Below are positions 8,383-17,520 of a DNA stretch of 20,445 bases, piece after piece. This DNA is from Chara braunii. Lineage: Eukaryota; Streptophyta; Charophyceae; Charales; Characeae. The stretch spans positions 746,092 to 766,536 of the forward strand of contig BFEA01000293.1 of NCBI GenBank assembly GCA_003427395.1. Direction: 5' to 3'. The first letter of the stretch is position 1; each line of letters opens with the position of its first letter. A program made the position numbers and the translations under genes. The notes beneath the pieces were generated by a model. The model saw only the letters and a list, made by a program, of their open reading frames with translations. It was not told the DNA's origin and ran no database searches.

Positions 8383-8825
8383 TCGATTCTGCCCAGTATC
8401 GAGCGCGGTATGCATTTCTAACTGCGCTCAGCCTATCGTTTGTCATCACCACTTGGCGGGTGCATTTGGCGCAAGAGTGCGCCCTGATTCATCCCTGCCC
8501 CTTTCTTCCTTCTCGTCTGTTCCCCGTCTACTATAGCGCCAAGACTAACATCCCAATCAAAAATTTAACACCGCGATTCATGTCGCAACGCCCGAAAACC
8601 TCAACTTAAGGTCCTACCTTGCCCGATCCTATAGAGAATCGGGGGAGATATCGGGTCTTTCTCCCCACCATATCTACTGTCCCGAGCACTCCGCGCACTA
8701 CATTTTTGTCTTAGCTCGCCTCCCACTAACCTACTAACGAAACTAACTTCCTAGTCAGTGTCGCCCTATGTCAAAACCTCCGAAGCGGATCTTTTCTCGC
8801 TCGATTCCCTCAAGAATCGAGCGAG
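8383..8825. repeat. Three spaced hairpins of a CGAT/ATCG family
   Basis: TCGAT (8383-8387) with ATCGA (8398-8402); CCCGAT (8622-8627) with ATCGGG (8638-8643); CTCGCTCGATTC (8796-8807) with GAATCGAGCGAG (8814-8825), a perfect 12-bp stem with loop CCTCAA. The second is followed by a further perfect stem, GGGGAGA (8642-8648) with TCTCCCC (8660-8666). The centre CGAT/ATCG is shared while the outer pairs differ. Similar CCGCGCAC...CTAAC-rich stretches precede the second and third hairpins (8272-8330 and 8691-8755), so this is probably a very diverged tandem repeat. Confidence 0.65.
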
Positions 8826-9178
8826 TCTTTTGCCTTTCCACGCGCGGCCATACCCATCCTCCAACTCCCCGGTCATCTCCTGCCTCCTTGCCTGCGCATG
8901 CACCTGGCGCGAAACGGCGTCCAGGTACCGCTACCTCTAGCCACCTATACCCGATTTTCGCTTTCGCCCGTCCCCTCTACAGCCTATCTCCCCAGCTTAC
9001 AAGCGCTCTGCCTTCCTGTCTTCCCCGCATGTATCTACCCTACATGTCGCCACGGTTCACTTACCTCCCTCCTACTTGCCTTCTCACCTCCCCAGCTCAG
9101 CCTCCCATTGCTTCGCTGCCTTTCCCGCTGCTCCGTTCGCTGCTACCGGCGCTGCCCGGCCAGCTACCTCTGCCGTTC

Positions 9179-9193
9179 GGGGGGGGGGGGGGG
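9179..9193. repeat. G15 homopolymer
   Basis: An uninterrupted run of 15 G interrupts otherwise C/T-rich DNA. Glycine-rich or frame-shifted readings across it are artefacts of the run. Confidence 0.9.
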
Positions 9194-9662
9194 AACTCAG
9201 GGGAAACCCGACAACTAGCCGAACCGATCGGACTCCCGCCTCCTATACTACCTTTCGACGAACGGCCCACAAGCAGCAGCAGCGCGACAGTCTTCCCCTG
9301 AAGCCCCTCTGGCCCGCCCCGCCTTTCAGGGCCTTAATGGGCGTACCCACACCCATATCTTTCCGCAGCTCGGGGTGCGGCCTTGCTGCCCTGCCCAATA
9401 GCGCACAGAGCCACGGCCCGCAGTCCCACGCTCGGCTGTCTTAGCCAGCCCAACGCTAGGAGCGATCCACCACCCCCTTGGCCTCCCACTCAAACAGCAG
9501 TGGCCACCCCTTCGGGTTCCCAACGGGCAGCCCACACACCAACAACGGCCACGAACCCAAGGGTGCGGGCCTGCTGCTTGTCTAAGCGTGGCCCTAGTTA
9601 TTGGAAAACCTTGGTTACATAATGCAATAGTAAAAGGTCGCATTTTACATTCTTACCGTGAT

Positions 9663-9683
9663 GACCCGGGCCCGACGCGGGTC
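9663..9683. repeat. Perfect 6-bp GC stem-loop
   Basis: GACCCG (9663-9668) pairs with CGGGTC (9678-9683) around the loop GGCCCGACG. It lies near the end of the pyrimidine-rich block, where base composition returns to mixed. Confidence 0.55.
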
Positions 9684-9690
9684 GTGGTGG

Positions 9691-10683
9691 TGGCAGCAAC
9701 CATTCAGATGGGACTTTGAAGACCATCGTGGAGGAAAGCCCCGCGGGTATAGCCACACCTAACCCCTCCACCTTGTTGGCCAAACCACCCTCCGCCTCGT
9801 ATGCTCGTTGAACTCGTTGGCCCGCGTTTCAAGCAATCAAAAGTCAAATAAACGGCAGGGAAAATTTTGCCAACGTCCCGGACACTTGTTAGCCGATCTT
9901 CTTGACCGCGCTAACCTTCCCAAGTTTGATTAGAGAGCGATTTAGTCGTGCTTGCAAAATTTATAGCTATTAGCATTCGCGCAAGATAGTCGGGATTATG
10001 CTGAGGCAGGGGGAGAGAAGAAAGAAGGAAGTGTCTGCAGTCGGGATGCCTGGGCCGTGGCGTGGGGGACGTAGCCACTCTCCACGCATCGATCTAGTCA
10101 TGCACCGCAGTGGCCAATGAGATGAAGGGAAAGAGGCCGCGGGTTTCAGTGCGATGAGAAGCCAAGAACGAGAAGATTACAGTTTACACCCACAGTCATC
10201 GAGGAAGGAACAAGAAGAGATTACAATTGAGATTATAATTAACTTCAATTAAGGCGTGGCGAAAGTAGAGTGCAGGACAGAGCGCAGCAGAACCCGCGCG
10301 GGTAAGGAGCACCGCGCAGTTATAAAAAAAATACGACGCCCCAAAATCCTAATCTAATTACTAGAGTCCTAATTCTGATTGCTCCCGCACTCTTCCCCCA
10401 ACGTTTAAAAAAAAAAAAAAAAGATTCTTGCGCGATGACCGCGTTGAAGTTCCCTGCTCCATTCCCAAAAGGAAAAGGAAGAAGCCGCATCAACCGTTAT
10501 TTATGCGTTCGCTAAGGCGCGTCCTAACTACCAACCACCATGGAACCAATTTCACAAAACAAAGAGGAAAAGAGGAAAAAACATGGAAAATAATGGGGGC
10601 ACTTGTGCAATTTGATCATGCCCCTCCGCCCGACGCCCAGAGTGCAATCGAGCAGAAAGTTGTGCTAATCAGAAGATAGATCG
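9691..10683. other. No recognised gene; A16 tract near the end
   Basis: Mixed-composition DNA without a recognisable domain. An A16 run lies at 10407-10422. The short + strand frame that follows (10428-10679, 83 residues) begins at a TTG and is basic and featureless, so I do not call it a gene. Confidence 0.4.
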
Positions 10684-10740
10684 TCACATTCTGGGACCCT
10701 TTCCCTTCCTATCATCATCCCCATCATCTCCACCACCACC

Positions 10741-11091
10741 CCCACCACCGCCACCTCCTAAGGCTACGAATGCGATGGTGTTCTTCAGTTTCAGGGTGAA
10801 AAGTCTGTCTAGTTGATGGGCGTAGGCAGGGATCCTTTTGTCTACCATGTGGGAGGAAGCACTAAAGAAGTTGTTCCATGTACCCTGGAACTCTTCCTGA
10901 TGCTGTTCTACTTTCCCACCACCGCCACCTCCTAAGGCTACGAATGCGATGGTGTTCTTCAGTTTCAGGGTGAAAAGTCTGTCTAGTTGATGGGCGTAGG
11001 CAGGGATCCTTTTGTCTACCATGTGGGAGGAAGCACTAAAGAAGTTGTTCCATGTACCCTGGAACTCTTCCTGATGCTGTTCTACTTTCCC
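10741..11091. repeat. 174-bp tandem duplication, two copies
   Basis: Copy 1 (10741-10914) and copy 2 (10915-11088) appear identical along their whole length, and the first three bases of a third copy follow. The period of 174 bp is exactly 58 codons, so the reading frame of the minus-strand coiled-coil gene is kept through it. The junction falls in the CCACCACCGCC run that encodes the Gly tract on the minus strand, a likely site for slippage or unequal crossing-over. Confidence 0.95.
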
Positions 11092-11519
11092 AACGGATCT
11101 TTGCAGCGCAACCAGTTCTTGGGTGGTGTGCAACAATGTGTCAGTGAGGAGGCCCAAATTTTCCTTGACTTTAAGTTATTTCCCTTTTTGCTCTCTCAAC
11201 AAGGCCTGAAGCCTTTTCCCTTCTTCCTTCAATCTCTTCGTCTTTTCATACTCCCTCCTTTTCTGCTGAACCAAACGCTGGTCAAGGGTGCTCCTCCTCT
11301 CCTCCAACAATATAAATCTCTCCTCGTCGTCTGCTGCAGATGCCATTTTGATTGTGAAGGCATTCTTTTCTTGCTCTGTTTCATCCGGCATCTCTGTGCG
11401 AAACCCAAATTTTGCCACCCAGTCTACGTCTTCAACCTGCCGAAGTCTCAATTCCCCACCACGACTGCTTTTTGTCACTTCCTCCCCGTTTGGTCTAACT
11501 CTTCTTTCTAATCCTCCTC

Positions 11520-11720
11520 CTTCATCTTCTTCCTCTTCTTCTTCTTCCTCTTCTTCTTCTTCCAACTCTCTTTTCAATTCTTCTTCCTTTTTCTTCATCA
11601 CCTTCTCCATCTTTCCTTTCTCCTTCTTCATCTTCTTCCTTTCCTACTCCATTTTTTTTTATCTCCTCCTTTTTCTTTCTCTTTTTTTCCTCCTCTTTCT
11701 TCTTCTCAACCAATTTACTG
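11520..11720. repeat. TTC/TTCC-rich simple sequence
   Basis: A pyrimidine-rich, CTT/TTC-dominated tract encodes the Glu/Lys runs of the minus-strand coiled-coil gene. Part of its length variation could come from slippage, which would also explain the apparent frame change nearby. Confidence 0.7.
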
Positions 11721-11839
11721 TCAATTTCGGTTGTTCTGCTGTGTATGGCTGCATGGACCCACCAGACCGCATGGTAACACTCATGCCGGAAACTGGATGG
11801 AACCCCAACGAAAACAGGAAACGAAGGAGTGGACCGCAT

Positions 11840-12257
11840 AGCATGGACAAGGTCAACAATGCGAACATCGGGTAGTCATCCATGGCGACTAAGGCACAGG
11901 TAAGTAGCCTCCATCTCCTCATCACGTAGACCTAGCCCTCAACACTTAACTCTATCTAATATAGATTGGAATCTGACCTTAGTTCTTCCCTTCCTACAAT
12001 GTCACTACAACTACCCTGTGAGGCTAATGGGCAACGAGCAATTTAAGGTTAGTGAGCAAGGACCTTAGGAATTCTTCAACGACGCAGTCAAGACGTCGTT
12101 TGCAGCTCCTCACTGCGTCAACTCCGGTTCGGACGCATGCCGGTCAGTATTGGTCTTAGGGCTAGACGAGTTGTTTTATGAGCGTTTGCCGCTCATGCCC
12201 ATGCTTCCTACTTTCGGGTGAGTCTTCCAGCTGTCGAGCTTCTATCCTAGACACAAC
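11840..12257. other. No recognised gene; one 8-bp stem-loop
   Basis: No domain-bearing frame is seen. A perfect stem, GACGCAGT (12081-12088) with ACTGCGTC (12112-12119), encloses 23 nt. A further CCGG...CCGG pair lies just downstream. Confidence 0.4.
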
Positions 12258-12745
12258 CTACTTCATGCACATGTTTCTGACCATATGCTGATTCATGACA
12301 AAATCAGATATGTCACCAAGTGTTCTGTCCAGCAGCAGCAACACCAAGATGTGGGAAGGTACTGTGACACTTGTCCATTCATTAAAGAAAATGCAGGGCT
12401 CAGGGGGGCGATGCACTTCACGTGTGAACGTTCCTTTGATGAAGCTCCTTGACGCTGCTTGCATGTGAGTACGTAATCATCATCCCCCTCTCTGACCACT
12501 TCTTCTTCGGCCTCCAACCCCACTGTCTAACTCCAAATCTCATCTCGCCGGCCTTAATCTTGCCACCGATCACCACCAGCGGATGCAGCGAGTACCGGCC
12601 CCGATACCAATTTGCATTGAGCCTCACTGATCGTTACCTTGAACACACACACACAGAAGAGAGATCACACGAATCCACGTTGGAGACCAAAGATACAAAG
12701 TCCAGAATAGCGCAGCTTAGAAACTCCAACAAATTATCATATTAA
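12258..12745. other. Possible decayed coding fragment, orientation uncertain
   Basis: Two readings look mildly protein-like. On the minus strand, 12627-12418 gives an uninterrupted basic stretch containing NANWYRGRYSLHPLVVIGG. On the plus strand, 12340-12420 gives YCDTCPFIKENAGLRG with a CxxC pair, and a splice-donor-like GTGAGTA follows at 12465. Neither reading is long enough, nor similar enough to anything I know, to name. A short (CA) run sits at about 12644-12654. Confidence 0.25.
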
Positions 12746-12891
12746 GCAGTTCCAAAGTTCCAGTCACCAAGAGCTCAACAACGCAGAGTTCAGCAACCCA
12801 TATCCAGCATTCTCTTCCAAGGTAGGTGACTCTCTTCTCTCTCCCTGTGGCATACTCAGTTCCACACGGGCTCTGCAGGGCCTGATAGTAG

Positions 12892-15240
12892 GGTCAGATC
12901 TCAGGAATTCGTGACGAGGCTATCCCTATTGCTTCTATGTTTGCAGATGACCTTACAATAATAATGGAAGCCTCAGCTACTAATATGGAAGAGATTAAGG
13001 CGTTAATGGATCGATTCTCAGGGGTGTCGGATATGATGATCAATTGGGGAAATAAGACTCTGGGTTGGTGGATCCATTCAAACGGGGATCGCCCCCCAGA
13101 ACACCCGAGAGTAAAGTGGCTTCCATTAGAAGCTCCTGTGAGGGTGTTGGGGATCACTCTTACGGCACTAGGCAAACCAATTTCGAATGATGATTGGATT
13201 TCTCGTCCGGCGATTGACAAAATGAATCAATGGAAAAATCAGCAAACCTCTTTGTTTGGAAAAGCATTGATTATTAATAATGTGGTCTTAGCCTCCATAT
13301 GGTATAAATCTGCATTATGGACATTAACTAAGTCAAGTACAAAAGAACTAAAGAAACTGGTGGCGGCATTTCTTTGGAGGGGCAACCATGAATTAGAAAA
13401 TGTAATACCTAGAGTAGCATGGCTTTCCCTTGTTCAGCCTAAACTCCGGGGAGGATTAGGGCTTCTTGATCCGACTGTACAATGTCAATCGCTAGCACCC
13501 CAGTGGATAAAGGATCTGATTTTTTCTAACGATAAGCCCTGGCAGCCAATGGCTCTGGAACAAATCCGAAGATTGGCGCCACTAACCACAGAAGACACTC
13601 ATCCTTTCACGTGGATCGAGGATTTATTTTGGAGCATTCCAAGGGCAAAGACACTATCCAGGGAACATGGATTGAGGGGAGCGGCCAGAAGTGACTTACT
13701 GCTGGACAACTTATGGGTGTCGTTAATAAAAACATGGCGCAGTTTGCCCCTACCTAACAGGCCATTCCCCTCCCGATATGAGGAGGTACTAAGACAACCC
13801 CTCTTCGGCAACAGATGGATCACAGACCAACATGGTGTTGTATTCAAGAGTTCCGATCCCCCTTGGTCCCTGTGGGTTAAAAGAGGAGTGTTAAGGGTTA
13901 AAGACATATGGGATACGAGAAACAAGGATTGGATGACAGAAAAACAATTAAGAGGTAGACTCAGGTATGCCCACCAACTATAAAAAAACTTGGAACAGAT
14001 CATCTGCTCTATTCCCTTAGCGTGGGTTCGAACGCTAAAGAAAGGAATCTTCTTCAAAGAGGGTGATTGGGTAGTAGGAACTGATGCAGAACAATGGGAG
14101 GTGGGGCAGATCATTCACACTCACGCAGAAGGGGCTATTGTGAGTATTTGTAAGATGACTAAAGATGGTGTCTTACATCCATCCCATAACGCTCAGGTAA
14201 AATCCGTCTCATTCCTGAATCTTTACTGGAGAGCATATAACCCTCTCTGTCCCATTCCAGATCTCCCCTTGGACCCGGAGGAGTGGATCTGGCAGACAAG
14301 CAAGAGAAGGAAACCACGAACTCTACATTCCATCACAGTCAAGGCTGCTTATCGTTTTCTCAGACCAAGGGTGAACGTAGAGGCAATAGTGCAAGAACGA
14401 TGGTCAAGACACTTGAATATTCATAGAAATACTTTTAAAAATATTAAACTCTTCACCAGTTTAAAACAAAGACCAGCTAAGTTTGCCTCCCTTCAATGGC
14501 AGATTATTCACAGGTGCTTGCCGACAAGTGACTGGATAATTGATCATTCAAGTTTAGAACAAAGAGGTTTAGCCTCCCCATGGTGTAAGTCTTGTCACTC
14601 CACTTTTCCCAATCGAAGAATTTGTGAAACTATTGAACACATCTTTATGCAGTGTCCAGGTGCAGTCCTTTTATGGCGAAGATGGGACTGCACTTGGAGG
14701 AGGCTGACTGGGATAGACTGGCCATGGGAATGGCGAGCCATCTTGCTGGGTTACTGGGAACCTAAAGAATTCCAACTCTCTGAGTTTCAGAGTAATTTGT
14801 TTAGTATAGGAAGAAAGGCAATATTATGGGCCCTATGGTATAAACGTTGTGTCCTAACTAGAGAAAACGTGGCCTTGGAAGGGGGGGAAATCTCAGAGAT
14901 AATTGTGCAATTTATTCAGACTGAAATCAGAGCACAATGGGAAAAGACTAAATCAAGACTCATGAAACTACATCGGAAGAAGGACATTCAAGAAGGAATT
15001 CAAAAATTTGTTCTGAACTGGCTGGGGAGATCTCAAGGGAAGGGCCTGGGAGAGGTGGANTGGCCAGGAGGGGAAGGGTTGGANGAACCTCTCGAGAAGA
15101 ACTTCCATCTCTGCTTCTGGGACTGGTTCACACTACAACCAGGGTCTTCACTTAGATCTCCAAACTGTTTTGCAGATCCCTTTCCCCCTTCTCAGCTTGC
15201 TATGGTAGAATTACAGTGGTTNGATAGNGAGGAGGGGTGA
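12892..15240 (+). pseudogene. LINE ORF2 C-terminal half: reverse transcriptase end plus zinc knuckle
   Basis: The frame opens after a TAG at 12889 and reads ISGIRDEAIPIASMFADDL, which includes the FADD metal-binding motif of the reverse-transcriptase palm. The expected post-palm features follow: GVSDMMINWGNK, VRVLGITL, and LRGGLGLLDPTVQCQSLAPQW. A single TAA at 13981-13983 stops it; the same frame resumes at once (NLEQIICSIPLAW) and runs to 15240. Near the end WCKSCHS....ETIEHIFMQCPGAVLLWRRW carries the C-x2-C...H-x4-C pattern of zf-RVT domains in plant LINEs. The endonuclease and the first part of the reverse transcriptase are missing, as in 5'-truncated insertions. Only one stop in about 780 codons suggests a fairly young copy. 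Ns at 15060, 15084, 15222 and 15228 cluster at the C-terminus. Confidence 0.9.
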
Positions 15241-15379
15241 AGTTAATTGCTTATATTTTTGCAAAAAAAGGGTTTGGGGTGCTAAGGGTAATTGTATATC
15301 TGGCGCCCGGCAGGGTGAAGAGGCACATTCCACAGTTTTCATTAAATGAGCAGAAGTTTATCATCATTATCATCATCAT
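12892..15379 (+). mobile_element. 5'-truncated non-LTR retrotransposon (LINE)
   Basis: The element comprises the broken ORF2 remnant, then a 3' untranslated region from 15241 that ends at a short (TCA)n-type tail, TCATCATTATCATCATCAT (15361-15379). LINEs end in poly-A or a short simple repeat, so this is a plausible 3' end. The 5' edge is set by loss of recognisable ORF2 similarity. No clear target-site duplication was found around the two edges, so the limits are approximate, and the tail could instead belong to flanking simple sequence. Confidence 0.7.
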
Positions 15380-15580
15380 ATGAGGGACGTTGAGCCCGGT
15401 TCTCAACAGATTCTGTTCGGTCACTCCGGGTAGACTGTGAGGACCCCGGCCTCAATCTTCGTATTGGTAATATCAGCCTTGGGCACAGGGCCCGCTTTAA
15501 AAAAAAAAAAAAAAAAAAAAAAAGGGTCTGTGTCACCCGTAGGACCCAGTAGGCCACTATCTCGTTTTTGCCATCTTCCC
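15380..15580. other. No gene; A25 tract
   Basis: Contains an A25 run at 15499-15523. It follows a GC-rich GGGCCCGC segment and may mark the 3' end of a retroposed copy on the + strand, but the sequence before it is not recognised. Confidence 0.5.
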
Positions 15581-15760
15581 ACTTTTGGCATCGACCAGAC
15601 CTATGCAAAACCAGGTTCCTACTTTTGGCATCGACCAGACCTATGCAAATTGGCGCCAGACTTCTCGTATTTTCGCCTGGTTCCTAGTTTCTGCAAATGG
15701 CCGCCAGACTTTTCGTACTTTCGCCTGGCCCCTAGTTTTTTCCATTTTTCGTGTTTGGCG
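15581..15760. repeat. Two consecutive tandem repeats (40 bp and ~47 bp)
   Basis: A 29-base segment starting ACTTTTGGCATCGACC and ending CTATGCAAA occurs at 15581-15609 and 15621-15649 (period 40). Then GGC(G)CCAGACTT(C/T)TCGTA followed by TTTCGCCTGG..CCTAGTTT occurs twice, from about 15652 and 15699 (period about 47). GGCGCCAGA or GGCACCAGA appears twice more to 15790. Confidence 0.85.
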
Positions 15761-15877
15761 CCAGAACAGACTTCTGTTCTTGGCACCAGACCAGTTTTTC
15801 TTTCAGACGGACTGTTTCCTTTCGACCTAGGACACTAGGCCCAGCGTATGTATAGCTGGGTCGACCTCATTTCTAGG

Positions 15878-15922
15878 CAGGTAGTTCTCGAGGTAGTTCT
15901 TCAGGCAGTTCACTGAGGTAGT
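15878..15922. repeat. Short degenerate repeat of AGGTAGTTCT
   Basis: AGGTAGTTCTCG, AGGTAGTTCTTC, AGGCAGTTCAC and AGGTAGTG follow one another with a period of about 12-16 bp. No coding or regulatory role is evident. Confidence 0.6.
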
Positions 15923-16282
15923 GCTAGCATTGGGTTTCTTCTTGTTGTGCTTCTTTTTCTGTTGAGATACGAGAGAGAGAGTTGACATTGGACATTCAGG
16001 AATTGCCCAGTTCAGTGACATTACAACTTGACATGGTATGAGGAGCGACATGGGGGATACGTTGGAGACGGGGTCCATCGGGCTATGGTGACTGATCCTC
16101 CCTATCTCCCTCTTCCCCCTTTTTTGTCTCTTCTCCCTCTTTCTGAGTGATGATGCATGCGGTCAGGTTCTGTCATTGCCCATGATGAGTCGCATCTTGG
16201 TATTACAGTCTTCCGCTGTGCTATTTTTGTATTGTCTCTGAGAGGTCGGTTCTCCGTTCTGATCGATGCCGATTAGGCATGG

Positions 16283-16284
<2 letters not shown>
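15923..16284. other. No recognised gene
   Basis: Mixed, partly pyrimidine-rich sequence with no domain-bearing frame. Confidence 0.35.
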
Positions 16285-16348
<64 letters not shown>

Positions 16349-16349
16349 N

Positions 16350-16440
<91 letters not shown>
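16285..16440. repeat. Compound microsatellite (CT)~64(GT)14
   Basis: A CT run fills 16285-16412, with one N at 16349, and switches directly into a GT run to 16440. More CT-rich sequence continues to about 16485. Open frames reading Ser-Leu or Arg-Glu repeats are artefacts of the run. Confidence 0.97.
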
Positions 16441-16485
16441 CTCCTTCATGCATGCACTCACTCTCTCCCTCTCTTTCTCTCTCTC

Positions 16486-16872
16486 TGCTTGAAGATCTTG
16501 ACTCTGAATGCGTCCACTATTACCCAGCTCTACCTCCTACTGCTAGCTATGCGGCTATGGCCGCCTTCCCTCTCAGCACAGCGCTGCCCAGCTAGGGCTC
16601 TCCCGCATGCCACTCACACTTAGCGCACAAGTGCCTCAACAACACTTCCACACGTGTCACAAATGAGCAATCTGCCTGAAATGTGGCTGGCCAGTCCTCA
16701 TATTGACTTCGACTGAGCCTGGACTTGTCCCAGCCTCTGCTTCCTTTGGCTTGACTTAGACCTGGTACCACATCCCCACGGCCTGTTTGCTTCAGAATGT
16801 CGAGGCCTGGTACCTCCCCTGAATTTTCCTTGGTGTGCTCCTGCTTGGGCCTGTGAGTCACGACTTTCCATC
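16486..16872. other. No recognised gene
   Basis: No domain-bearing frame. Weak internal echoes (CCTGGTACC near 16761 and 16806) precede the 20-bp minisatellite that follows. Confidence 0.35.
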
Positions 16873-17031
16873 TGTGGGATATGCCCCTTTGTCTATGAGA
16901 CATGACCTTTGCCTGTAGAATATGAGCTTTGACTTCAAAACGTGACTTTTGCCTATTGGTCGTGACCCTTGCCTGTGGGATACGACCTTTGACTGTGGGA
17001 CATGACTTTTGCTTATGGGATGTGACTTTTT
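16873..17031. repeat. 20-bp minisatellite, about eight degenerate units
   Basis: Units such as TATGAGACATGACCTTTGCC, TGTAGAATATGAGCTTTGAC and TGTGGGATACGACCTTTGAC follow head to tail. The first unit is 21 bp and the last is truncated. The most conserved part is (A/G)TGAC(C/T)TTTG. Because 20 is not a multiple of three, the array is unlikely to be coding. Confidence 0.85.
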
Positions 17032-17165
17032 ACCGGGAACCTGTCGGACTTGCCCTCTGGGGTACCCAACGTAACCTTTCTGAAACTGGCTGACCTGGAC
17101 CCTCTGGGCCTGGGAATTTTGACCCTGAGATTCGAATTTGGGGTCTGCATCGTGGAATGCCTTTC

Positions 17166-17216
17166 ATTTGGACCATTTCTCGATTTACGTGTGTTATCGT
17201 TGCGCAGGGCAGGGCC

Positions 17217-17248
<32 letters not shown>

Positions 17249-17266
17249 ACTGATGTCCCGAAGGAT
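17166..17266 (-). pseudogene. U6 snRNA-related pseudogene
   Basis: The minus strand reads as a diverged U6 snRNA over its whole length: CCTTCGGGACATC near the 5' end, then AAAATTGGAACGATACAGAG including the ACAGAGA box that contacts the 5' splice site, then TTAGCATGGCCC including the AGC triad, and AATCGAGAAATGGTCCAAAT at the 3' end. Departures from functional U6 are clear: a 5-bp insertion duplicating CCTGC beside the AGC segment, and substitutions in the internal stem-loop region (CGATAACAC where GGATGACAC is expected). There is no A-tail and no terminal T-run, and no TATA box or plant upstream sequence element is evident above it. An imperfect flanking repeat (ATGCCTTT at 17157-17164, ATGCGTTT at 17271-17278) hints at target-site duplication. 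Confidence 0.9.
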
Positions 17267-17454
17267 AAGTATGCGTTTTTCTTATTTTGCTGTTTTTCAA
17301 GATTCATGCCAGTCAGATTCGGACCTGGGACCTCCAAGTAGAAATACTGTCAGCTTCTCTTTGACACGTGCGCTTGTGGGACCTAGGCATCTAGAAGTCT
17401 CTAGGCTAGAGCCCAGTAGGATCACGTAGGCCCAGGCAAATGTGACTCGACAAA

Positions 17455-17510
17455 AGTGACGATCTAGTGACGATCTAGTGACGATCTAGTGACGATCTAG
17501 GAGATCTAGG
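17455..17510. repeat. 11-bp tandem repeat, four exact units plus degenerate ones
   Basis: AGTGACGATCT repeats at 17455, 17466, 17477 and 17488, followed by the shortened AGGAGATCT and AGGAGTG. Confidence 0.9.
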
Positions 17511-17520
17511 AGTGTAATAT

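Larger units (their letters stand above)
3380..9690 (+). other. Gene-poor, hairpin-dense block; possible non-autonomous retroelement
   Basis: For about 6.3 kb there is no ORF with recognisable protein similarity. Base use differs from the flanks: the + strand is A/C-rich from about 4400 and strongly C/T-rich from 7130 to 9600. Many short perfect stem-loops are present, several in families with similar context but different arms. Two TATAAAA-like motifs (3984-3990, and one near 4346) and repeated CGGCAG-type motifs would fit LTR or untranslated regions of a large LTR retroelement. I could not find terminal repeats, a primer-binding site, a polypurine tract or gag/pol, so the block may equally be several nested elements. 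The boundaries are approximate. Confidence 0.35.
10684..11839 (-). pseudogene. Broken gene for a Lys/Glu-rich coiled-coil protein
   Basis: Read on the minus strand, 11631-10684 is one frame interrupted only by TAA at 11178-11176. Before the stop, the reading has a KEEE-rich stretch, a run of about 14 Glu, then DEERFILLEERR and an EYEKTKRLKEEGKRL stretch typical of a charged coiled coil. After the stop it continues LGLLTDTLLHTTQELVALQ, then two identical 58-residue blocks beginning KVEQHQEEFQ and ending in poly-Gly, and finishes with an acidic and basic tail. Upstream, another minus frame (11839-11522) carries EIDSKLVEKKKEEEKKRKKK, which would join the main frame by a shift near 11640, inside low-complexity codons. 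I do not recognise the family. A retroelement gag-like or lineage-specific structural protein is possible. The stop and the frame change argue for a decayed copy. Confidence 0.55.

Noticed and set aside
7373-9643. Overlapping Ser/Pro/Arg-rich open frames as genes
   Set aside because: They occur in several frames at once in pyrimidine-rich DNA, without a preferred frame, a domain or a consistent start.
14020-14040. GGGTTCGAA as a tRNA B box
   Set aside because: It falls inside the LINE reading frame and no cloverleaf can be drawn around it.
15301-15320. TGGCGCCCGGCAGGG as an LTR primer-binding site
   Set aside because: It lies in the 3' region of the LINE with no LTR end before it; the match is short and GC-rich, so chance is likely.
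16163-16623. Ser-Leu and Arg-Glu repeat proteins
   Set aside because: These are translations of the CT/GT microsatellite.
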